Assembly: GCA_018715465.1 (NCBI GenBank)
Contig: DVLN01000050.1
Location: forward strand, 1 to 35,697
Source of the DNA: Candidatus Faecivivens stercorigallinarum
GTDB lineage: Bacteria > Bacillota > Clostridia > Oscillospirales > Ruminococcaceae
Length of the DNA stretch: 35,697 nucleotides
Direction of reading: 5' to 3'
A program made the position numbers and the translations under genes. Below are positions 7,737 to 14,486 of the stretch, piece after piece. Below the pieces are notes generated by a model. It was given only the letters and a program-made list of their open reading frames with translations. It ran no database searches and had not been told where the DNA came from. Within the stretch, counting starts at the first letter, position 1. Each line of letters begins with the position of its first letter.

Positions 7737-9137
7737 TCACCCTGAAATTCCAGGCACACTTGGTGCCGGTACGCTCGGTGCATCCGTCCCGACACCTGAA
7801 CCAGTGCTTCCCGAGCCGGACAGCCCGCTGCCTGCCACACCGACCTGCGGCTGGGAACTCTGCTGAGAGGATTCACTGGAAGTCTGGGACTGAGATGCAC
7901 TGTCCGAAGACGTCTGTGAAGCCGTATCCGAACTTGCAGCCGAAGAAGCAGTGTCTCCCTGCTGGCCCGGCATCAGAGGCAACATTACACCATCAGAAGT
8001 TGCGTAGGATTCCCCGGAGGTCTCAGAAGAGTCTTGTCCGTCCGAACTTTCCGTACCAGAAGATGTTTCGTCTGAACCGTCCTCTGTACCAGCAGTTTCT
8101 TGGCCGTCCGCTGTCTCCCCATCCGCCGTAGTTTCCTCCTCTGTGGTCTGATAGAGACTTTCTTCCAGCGTTTCCGAATAGGGATCCTGCCAGTTCCAGC
8201 CGGGCTGCGCTGCTCCGTCCGGCACCGTACAAGCTGCCTGGTTATTAAAGTATATCCGGTCGGGGTTGATCATATTAATCACACCGGTTTCGTCGACACC
8301 GACCGCGCCTGAATCATACAGAATTGCTTTCAGGGTGGCAGTTTTGACATCCATATCGGTCAGCGTCCCGAAGATAATCTCAATCCGGTTCTGATAATAA
8401 ATCCGCAGCTGCATTGGGTCAGACAGCTCCATCGCTGAAATATCCTGAATCGAATAGTTGTACAGTTCGTCCCGGATGGTCCGCCAGATCGAAAACGACT
8501 CCTGCTGTTCCGCTTCCATCTGAGACATATACTGTCCGACTTCCAGCCCGGTCGGGTCCGGCCCCACAACGACCTGTCCATCGACCGCAGCGGTTTCAGT
8601 CACCCCGATCAGCCGTCCGCTCTCAGTAAACTGATAAAACATTCCTTCGAAGCTGACCTGCAGTACCGGTTCACCGTCCGTCACGACGATGTCCAGCTGA
8701 TCAGGGAAATGTCGCTTGATCTCGACCGACTCAGCGGATGTCAGCGTCTCCAGCGCCTGACTTTCCAGCCTGCCGACATTGAGCCGCAGCAGGTTGTCCC
8801 CTTTGCGCGCATTGACCGCTGCGAGGATCTGTTCGGATGAGTAGACGCTGCTGCCGCTCGGGTTGAGCTTTGCAATGTTAAAAAAAACAGTCAGGGACAG
8901 GGTGATACAGACAATCGTCATAATCGTCCCCAGCAGGATATAATAAATAATATAATTCCGATGGCGCCGCCTTCTGCGGACATTCTGAACCTGTCCGATC
9001 TGCTGTTCGCGGTGAAGCTGCTGACGGCGTTCATATTGCCGGGCACGCTGCTGGGCGTTTTTGACATCCGCAAAGGAATGTCCCGAGATATTCTCCTGCT
9101 GCCTGCCGGTACTGGCGTCCTCCATTTTTTTATCCAT
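7737..9137 (-). CDS. ftsQ: Cell division protein FtsQ/DivIB with long low-complexity tail
   Basis: Bitopic division protein that bridges FtsL/FtsB and the septal PBP outside the membrane. The first roughly 62 residues are charged and cytoplasmic (RRRRRH just before the membrane). One hydrophobic helix follows (YIIYYILLGTIMTIVCITLS). The extracellular POTRA region starts with ILAAVNARKGDNLLRLN and the SVEIKRHFPDQLDIVV strand typical of FtsQ. Residues after about 303 form an acidic and Ser/Thr/Gly/Gln-rich tail of about 165 residues, absent from ordinary FtsQ (about 260 residues). The position between murA and ftsZ fits divIB. The ATG at 9137 has only a modest ribosome binding site (GGAGAGGGG, 13 bases away), and a nearby in-frame ATG is possible. 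Confidence 0.88.
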   Translation of the reverse strand: MDKKMEDASTGRQQENISGHSFADVKNAQQRARQYERRQQLHREQQIGQVQNVRRRRRHRNYIIYYILLGTIMTIVCITLSLTVFFNIAKLNPSGSSVYSSEQILAAVNARKGDNLLRLNVGRLESQALETLTSAESVEIKRHFPDQLDIVVTDGEPVLQVSFEGMFYQFTESGRLIGVTETAAVDGQVVVGPDPTGLEVGQYMSQMEAEQQESFSIWRTIRDELYNYSIQDISAMELSDPMQLRIYYQNRIEIIFGTLTDMDVKTATLKAILYDSGAVGVDETGVINMINPDRIYFNNQAACTVPDGAAQPGWNWQDPYSETLEESLYQTTEEETTADGETADGQETAGTEDGSDETSSGTESSDGQDSSETSGESYATSDGVMLPLMPGQQGDTASSAASSDTASQTSSDSASQSQTSSESSQQSSQPQVGVAGSGLSGSGSTGSGVGTDAPSVPAPSVPGISG

Positions 9138-9190
9138 ATCCTGTTTTATGCCCCTCTCCCAGGCTGTTTTTATGAGTTTTCCTGCCTGTC

Positions 9191-9234
9191 AAAAAACCCG
9201 GGTCTGTTGCAAAATATCCGTTTTGCAACAGACC
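9191..9234 (-). terminator. Strong hairpin terminator between murA and ftsQ
   Basis: Perfect 14-base inverted repeat (GGTCTGTTGCAAAA against TTTTGCAACAGACC, loop of 6). On the minus strand it is followed by CGGG and six T residues. It starts 8 bases after the murA stop. Immediately after it lies a consensus -35 (TTGACA), but no convincing -10 is seen at the right distance. Confidence 0.75.
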
Positions 9235-9241
9235 TGTCGTT

Positions 9242-10750
9242 TTATCTAATTCTCTCGATATCGGCGCCAAGCAGTCCCAGCGTCTTTTCCAACCGCTCGT
9301 ATCCCCGGTCGATGTGGGAAAGCCCGTAGATTCTGCTTTCCCCCTCCGCCGCGAGCGCCGCTGTCACCAACGCCGCTCCGCCCCGCAGATCACGGGCGTA
9401 CAGTGTCGCGCCATGCAGCGGACTTCCGCCGCGGATGACCGCTTCCCGTCCGCAGATGTCGATATCAGCGCCCATCCGTATCAATTCGGGCAGATGCTTG
9501 AACCGGCTTTCAAACACCGTCTCACGCACCCGTGTTTCTCCGGCGGCAACGCATCCCATCGCAGTCAAAACCGGCTGGGCGTCGGTCGGAAACCCCGGAA
9601 AAGGTGCGGTCTCGACCAGCCCCGCGCCATTGAGCCGCGCGGGAGACACCAGCCGAACGCTGGAACGGAAGATTTCCAGCCTACATCCCATCCGCCGCAT
9701 CACTGCCATCAGACTGCCGATTGCCTCGGGCGCGCAGTCATCCAGCTCCAGCTTTCCGCCGGTCACCGCCGCGCATCCGAGCAGCGTCGCTGCCTCAATA
9801 CGGTCAGGCATGATCGTATATTCTGTCCCATGCAGGGATTTTACCCCTTCGATGTAAATGACCGGGCTGCCCTCGCCAACGATTTTTGCACCGCACCGGC
9901 GCAAAAATGAGCAGAGATCGACAATCTCCGGTTCTCTTGCAGCCCCGCGCAGCACTGTTTTTCCGTCGGCACAGACCGCCGCCAGCAAAATATTTTCCGT
10001 CGCCCCGACACTCGGAAACGGCAGGGTAATTTCAGCCCCCCGCAGGCCATGATGGGTCGCGTAGAGCTTTTCACCCCGCTCACGTATCTCCATTCCCAGC
10101 GCCCGAAGCCCCATCAGATGCAGGTCAACCGGCCTTGCCCCCAGTTCGCATCCGCCCGGCAGACAGAGGCTTGCTTCCCCTGCCCTGGCCGCGACCGACC
10201 CCAGAAAGATGACCGACGAACGCATCTCCCGGACCAGCCGGTCAGGAATTCTCGTCTCACACAACCCGGAAGCGTCGACTACAGCCTCCGAACCGGACAG
10301 AGCAGATGTACACCCCAGGCTGTCCAGAATCCGCAGCGACACTCCGGTATCCGACAGCCGCGGGACCCGTTTCAGGTGGACCGGGCTATCACAGAGTACG
10401 CAGGCTGCCAGTATCGGCAAAACGCTGTTTTTTGCGCCATGGACCCGGACCCTGCCGGAAATCTTCCGCATACCGCCTACCTTAAAGCAGGGTGAAGTGT
10501 CTGATTCCGCCTCAATTTTCTGCCGTTGTTTACATCCCACCGCGCGGCAGATATCGCACAGCCCGTTGCCGCAGGGTTCCCGCTCTGCCGAAACAGCAGC
10601 CGGCTGTTCATGATTTTCCGGCTTGTAGCTGGACGCCTGCAGCCCGAAGGGACCCGGACCAAAACGATAAAATGGTACCCGTCCATCCTCTGTCAGAGAA
10701 AGGATGTCTTTTCCGATAGATTCAATTTTTTGCTGCACATTATGCTGCAC
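9242..10750 (-). CDS. murA: UDP-GlcNAc 1-carboxyvinyltransferase MurA with N-terminal Cys-rich extension
   Basis: First committed step of peptidoglycan synthesis: transfers enolpyruvate from PEP to UDP-GlcNAc. Landmarks are HGAKNSVLPIL with the Lys/Asn pair (residues 107-108), the catalytic Cys in LPGGCELGARPVDLH (Cys201, the residue attacked by fosfomycin), FPTDAQP and ESRFKHLPEL. The MurA fold starts at about residue 89 (FKVGG...GRVRVHGAKN). The first 88 residues are an extension with CX4CX2CX4C (Cys60, 65, 68, 73). An internal ATG at 10471 with AAGG upstream would remove the first strand of the fold, so the longer form is preferred. Of the upstream starts, the GTG at 10750 has AGGAG 9 bases before it, while the TTG at 10759 abuts the site. 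The site lies in an 11-base hairpin. Confidence 0.9.
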   Translation of the reverse strand: MQHNVQQKIESIGKDILSLTEDGRVPFYRFGPGPFGLQASSYKPENHEQPAAVSAEREPCGNGLCDICRAVGCKQRQKIEAESDTSPCFKVGGMRKISGRVRVHGAKNSVLPILAACVLCDSPVHLKRVPRLSDTGVSLRILDSLGCTSALSGSEAVVDASGLCETRIPDRLVREMRSSVIFLGSVAARAGEASLCLPGGCELGARPVDLHLMGLRALGMEIRERGEKLYATHHGLRGAEITLPFPSVGATENILLAAVCADGKTVLRGAAREPEIVDLCSFLRRCGAKIVGEGSPVIYIEGVKSLHGTEYTIMPDRIEAATLLGCAAVTGGKLELDDCAPEAIGSLMAVMRRMGCRLEIFRSSVRLVSPARLNGAGLVETAPFPGFPTDAQPVLTAMGCVAAGETRVRETVFESRFKHLPELIRMGADIDICGREAVIRGGSPLHGATLYARDLRGGAALVTAALAAEGESRIYGLSHIDRGYERLEKTLGLLGADIERIR

Positions 10751-10762
10751 CGCAGTCAACTC

Positions 10763-10807
10763 CTCTCACAGTCGCCATCCTTTTCATTATATGCAGGACT
10801 GTGAGAG
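10763..10807 (-). promoter_or_regulatory. Inverted repeat overlapping the murA ribosome binding site
   Basis: Perfect 11-base inverted repeat (CTCTCACAGTC against GACTGTGAGAG, loop of 23) between murG and murA. On the minus strand the 3' arm includes the start of AGAGGAG, the murA ribosome binding site. No U tract follows, so it is not an obvious terminator. It may mask or expose the site, or mark a processing point. Confidence 0.55.
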
Positions 10808-10820
10808 AATGTGCCTTGAC

Positions 10821-11957
10821 TCAGCCGGTGATTCCCTTTTCGGCGAGGGTTGCCTGAATCGACGCACCGATGCGGGAACAGGTATCGGTCACCGCGAGCC
10901 TGCGGGCGTTTTCCGAAAAACTGCGCACCCGCTGTGGGCTGGCAACAAACTTTTCGACCTCGCCGATCAGCCAGTCGCGTTTATAATCCTTTTCCTCAAT
11001 GACCAGCGCGGCACCGGCATTCTGCAGCACCATACCATTGTGATACTGGTGATTTTCAGCGGCATACGGATACGGCACCAGTATCGACGGCGCACCAACC
11101 GTCTCCAGCTCACTGATGGTGATTGCCCCGGCGCGGGAGATGACCAGATCGGCGGCGGCAAGATAGAGATGCATCTGGTCGATAAACTCCATTGCATGGA
11201 TACGGGGATATTTTGATAAATCAAGTCCCCGTTCCTTGAGCATCTTGGGGAAACGTTCCCGGCCATTTTTGCCAAAGCCGTGGATGTGATTGATTTCACC
11301 CTTTTCGGCATGCCACGCCATCAGGTCGGCAGCCATCCGGTTGATCGCGGTCGCGCCAAGACTGCCGCCAACAGATACAATGGTAAAATGATCATCCAGT
11401 CCGAGCTTTGCCCGGGCCTGCTGCTTGTCGATGCCGATAAAACTGTGCCGGACAGGATTGCCGACCACCTCGAACCGTTTTGCATCCGGGATGCGCGCCC
11501 TTGCCTCCTCAAATGCAAGGAAGACCGTCTCAGCGCGGGGGGCAAGCATTTTGGTCGTCATACCGGGATAGGCGTTCTGCTCATGCAGAAAGACCGGTAT
11601 CCCCATCTGTTCCGCCTTGCGGATGATCGGGCCGGAAACATAGCCGCCGGTACCGATTGCAAAATCCGGCTGAAACTCCTTGATAATCTGTTCAGCGCGA
11701 TGCCCCGACCCCGCCAGCCAGACGGCAGCCTTGATATTGTGCGCGATATCCCACGGCAAAAAACTGCGGTAAAATCCGGCGACATGGATGTGGGCGACCG
11801 GATACCCCTGTTTGGGGATCATCGTGTCCTCCATATTGCCCGGAACCGCCGCAAACAAAAACTCCGCGCCAGGATAGATTTTCGCCAGTTCGCCTGCGAT
11901 GGCGACCGCCGGGTTGATATGCCCGCCGGTGCCGCCGCCCGCCAGAAGTATTCTCAT
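10821..11957 (-). CDS. murG: UDP-GlcNAc:lipid I N-acetylglucosaminyltransferase MurG
   Basis: Adds GlcNAc to lipid I to make lipid II at the inner face of the membrane. The family motifs are all present: LLAGGGTGGHINPA at the N-terminus (lipid and membrane side), VSVGGSLGATAIN in the centre, ISRAGAITISE, and VPYPYAAENHQYHNG for the UDP-GlcNAc site. With 378 residues the length is normal. The ATG at 11957 is chosen over the one at 11966 because AAAGG lies 9 bases before it. It follows ftsW by 26 bases and would be co-transcribed. Confidence is high because both the motifs and the neighbours agree. Confidence 0.96.
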   Translation of the reverse strand: MRILLAGGGTGGHINPAVAIAGELAKIYPGAEFLFAAVPGNMEDTMIPKQGYPVAHIHVAGFYRSFLPWDIAHNIKAAVWLAGSGHRAEQIIKEFQPDFAIGTGGYVSGPIIRKAEQMGIPVFLHEQNAYPGMTTKMLAPRAETVFLAFEEARARIPDAKRFEVVGNPVRHSFIGIDKQQARAKLGLDDHFTIVSVGGSLGATAINRMAADLMAWHAEKGEINHIHGFGKNGRERFPKMLKERGLDLSKYPRIHAMEFIDQMHLYLAAADLVISRAGAITISELETVGAPSILVPYPYAAENHQYHNGMVLQNAGAALVIEEKDYKRDWLIGEVEKFVASPQRVRSFSENARRLAVTDTCSRIGASIQATLAEKGITG

Positions 11958-11983
11958 CGCTAACATCCTTTCACCAGAAGCCG

Positions 11984-13366
11984 TTACAGCTCTCTGGAAC
12001 TGATAATCTTGATTTCAGGCTTCTCTTTATCGCCGTCGCCCGCCGCCGGGTCCTTTTTGCGGGAGATCGCAGGCCGGCAGGAACGCGAGATATTCAGCAC
12101 AACTCCGATCTGCGCCAGCTGCATCAGTGTCGCACTTCCGCCAGCCGAGAAGAAGGGCAGCGGGATACCGGTCGTCGGCATTGCGTTGGAGACAACCGCG
12201 ATATTGAGCAGTGCCTGGATGCCGAACTGGAAGACAACGCCGATAACGACCATCGAACTGAATTTATCCGGTGCCCGCATCGCAATGGAAAAACCGCTGG
12301 CGACAAACAGGATAAACAGCAGAATGATCGCCAGCGCACCCACCAGCCCCAGTTCTTCGCAGACAATCGCAAAGATAAAGTCGTTCTGCGGCTCCGAAAC
12401 CCACAAAAACTTCTGAGTTGAATTGCCCAGCCCGACTCCGAACAGGCCGCCGCTGCCGATTGCATAGATCGACTGAACGACCTGCCAGGTACTGTTGGAG
12501 ACATCGCTGAACGGGTCCAGCCAGGTGTCGATACGGGTACTGATATAGCTGAACCCCATCAATTGCAGGATCACCAGACCGATCAGGCCGACCGGAATCA
12601 GCCCCGCCAGATAATAGATCTTGGAACCGGCGACAAACATCATCACGCCACAAATCAGGATCATCAGCATAATACAGGACATATGCCGCTGCAGCCCGAT
12701 GACCAGCATAACCGGAAGCAGATAAAGAAAAAACGGCACTATACCCTTTTTAACAGTACCCATCTGCCGGTAGTTCATCGAAATCAGTGCCGCAAAAACA
12801 ACGATCAGACCAAATTTCATCAGCTCAGACGGCTGAAAAGTCCCCAGCGGCCCCAACTGAATCCACCGTCTGGCACCACGTCTGCCGGAATCTTCGAAAA
12901 ACAGTGCTGCTATACACAACACAAGACTAACTAAATAGACCAGCTTGAACAGCCGCAGGTACAGTTGGTAGGGAATATAGGACAGCAGATACATCGCAAC
13001 CAGTCCCATTCCGACAAACAGACACTGTTTTCTGACCAGCGTCAGGCCGGAATTTGTTTCGTTCAAGGAGGTTGCATAACTAGCAGAAAAGACCATAATT
13101 AGTCCTATCGTGACCAACGTAACGACCAGAAAGAAAAAGGAAATATCAATCCTTCCCAGTTTATTTTTCTTCACACGCGCCGGTTTATTGGCGATCTGAG
13201 AACGCATGGATCTACTGCTGCGGGCAGTCCGTCCCGTCGTCCGCCCGGCAGCGGATGCACGAGCAGAAGCCTGTCGAACAGCCGTATTTTTACGGGCCGC
13301 GGAATTCCGGCGGGCCCTGGTATTGCGGCCGGACATTGCGTCATGGCCGGTTCTGGTTGGGGTCAT
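11984..13366 (-). CDS. ftsW: SEDS peptidoglycan polymerase FtsW with basic N-terminal tail
   Basis: Polytopic SEDS-family glycosyltransferase that polymerises lipid II at the septum together with the class B PBP encoded upstream in the cluster. After residue 73 about ten hydrophobic helices follow. Family motifs include FSASYATS, GARRWIQLGPLGTFQPSE, the conserved Asp-rich loop TWLDPFSD, FLWVSEPQNDFIFAI and GIPLPFFSAGGSA. The first 73 residues are an unusual Arg/Ala/Ser-rich cytoplasmic tail with about 20 Arg or Lys, not part of the core fold. The ATG at 13366 has AAAGGAG 7 bases before it. RodA is an alternative name, but the position in the dcw cluster favours FtsW. It is preceded by an AT-rich tandem repeat (13386-13434). 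Confidence 0.94.
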   Translation of the reverse strand: MTPTRTGHDAMSGRNTRARRNSAARKNTAVRQASARASAAGRTTGRTARSSRSMRSQIANKPARVKKNKLGRIDISFFFLVVTLVTIGLIMVFSASYATSLNETNSGLTLVRKQCLFVGMGLVAMYLLSYIPYQLYLRLFKLVYLVSLVLCIAALFFEDSGRRGARRWIQLGPLGTFQPSELMKFGLIVVFAALISMNYRQMGTVKKGIVPFFLYLLPVMLVIGLQRHMSCIMLMILICGVMMFVAGSKIYYLAGLIPVGLIGLVILQLMGFSYISTRIDTWLDPFSDVSNSTWQVVQSIYAIGSGGLFGVGLGNSTQKFLWVSEPQNDFIFAIVCEELGLVGALAIILLFILFVASGFSIAMRAPDKFSSMVVIGVVFQFGIQALLNIAVVSNAMPTTGIPLPFFSAGGSATLMQLAQIGVVLNISRSCRPAISRKKDPAAGDGDKEKPEIKIISSREL

Positions 13367-13385
13367 CCAGTCACTCCTTTACATC

Positions 13386-13434
13386 TAGCATATTTTGCTA
13401 GCATATTTTGCTTGCATATTTGCTTGCATACTTG
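13386..13434. repeat. AT-rich tandem repeat between ftsW and the MraY-like gene
   Basis: About four head-to-tail copies of a 11-13 base unit: TAGCATATTTTGC twice without change (13386-13398, 13399-13411), then TTGCATATTTGC (13412-13423) and TTGCATACTTG (13424-13434). It lies exactly where murD is expected in many dcw clusters. Confidence 0.85.
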
Positions 13435-13470
13435 TATCCGGCAGCTGGCCGCCCCGGGACAGCGCCTGCA

Positions 13471-14466
13471 TTACAGATAAAAATATCCACCCATGACCGC
13501 CGCGATTGAGCCAGCCAGCGACAAAAGGGCATAGATACCCGTCACCATTTTTCTGCTCAGACCGCGCCCGATCAGCCAGTCACCCAGGCTCGGACTGCTG
13601 GTCTGGCGTCCGGCCGCCTGTAAGGCAACATTTATGATAGCATAGATTCCTTCAAAAAGAAAGGGGATCATCGCCGGAAGAATAAAAAGCGGTGCACCGC
13701 CTGCAATCGCGGCCATCACCGGCAGCACGCTTCCAGCCATCGCCCCGCCGCTTCCTTCCCGCATCCGTTCGGGAGGAAATACCGACAGCATCATTCCCAG
13801 CAGTGCCCCTGCTCCGGCAAATGCCAGCGAACAGGCCCCCATCCGGGAAAATACCGCAAACACTCCACCGCACCCAAGCGCACAGACAAGCGAAACACTT
13901 GCGCTCTGGCCGCTGACTGCCCGCATCCGATCGCCGCCCAGAGCCGCGCCAATCAGCATCACCAGCATAATTATCGTCCAGCCCTGCCCTGCATCCAGCT
14001 GACCACCCGCAAACGGGAGCAGCAGGATGCTGGATCGGTCACCCGACAGCCGCACCCCGACCAGGAACGCGAAACTGATGACAAACACCATCACCAGCCG
14101 CAGCAGCGGCGGCATCGTTCCCAGCCGTTTTGCCCTTCTCCAGTCATCCATCAGCCCGACCGTACCAATCAGTGCGGTACAGACTACCACCGCCAGCATC
14201 TTTCCGGCCTCCGCCCGGATGGAAAAAGCCTCATCCGTCTCCAGCAGCAAAACTGCCGTCAAAACCAGTATTCCGACAGGAATCATCGCAAGCAGAAAAA
14301 GCAGCCCGCCAAACTCCGGTACTGCCCGGATTCCCGGGCTAAATCCTTCTCCATGTTTTTCAAATTCTGTCCGCGACAGCCCTTTTTTGTCCAGCCATCC
14401 GGCCAGCGGTTTGCCCGCGACAGCCGTGATAATAAATGCGGCCACCGCCGCCGCCATTGCAGTCAA
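13471..14466 (-). CDS. MraY-like membrane protein lacking catalytic motifs
   Basis: 331 residues with about ten hydrophobic helices, in the mraY slot between murF and ftsW. MraY transfers phospho-MurNAc-pentapeptide to undecaprenyl phosphate. The alignment by eye is good in places: IRAVPEFGG (45-53) for the GTPTMGG region, and GLMDDWRRAKR (104-114) for the first Asp-Asp motif. The motif NAVNLTDGLDG is replaced by LGGDRMRAVSG (176-186), MGDxGS by MREGSGG (235-241), and the HHH loop by LGDW (294-297). Three of the four active-site elements are therefore lost. The start is TTG at 14466, with AAGGAAGGG 5 bases before it; the in-frame ATG at 14457 is too distant from that site. I infer a pseudoenzyme or scaffold. 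A true MraY should exist elsewhere. Confidence 0.75.
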   Translation of the reverse strand: MTAMAAAVAAFIITAVAGKPLAGWLDKKGLSRTEFEKHGEGFSPGIRAVPEFGGLLFLLAMIPVGILVLTAVLLLETDEAFSIRAEAGKMLAVVVCTALIGTVGLMDDWRRAKRLGTMPPLLRLVMVFVISFAFLVGVRLSGDRSSILLLPFAGGQLDAGQGWTIIMLVMLIGAALGGDRMRAVSGQSASVSLVCALGCGGVFAVFSRMGACSLAFAGAGALLGMMLSVFPPERMREGSGGAMAGSVLPVMAAIAGGAPLFILPAMIPFLFEGIYAIINVALQAAGRQTSSPSLGDWLIGRGLSRKMVTGIYALLSLAGSIAAVMGGYFYL

Positions 14467-14486
14467 GCCAACCCTTCCTTTCAGCC

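Noticed and set aside
10471-10471. Internal ATG as the true murA start
   Set aside because: It has an AAGG site, but it would delete the first beta strand of the MurA fold (FKVGG), which aligns with the normal N-terminus.
13386-13434. CRISPR array
   Set aside because: The units are 11-13 bases and directly joined, with no spacers and no cas genes.
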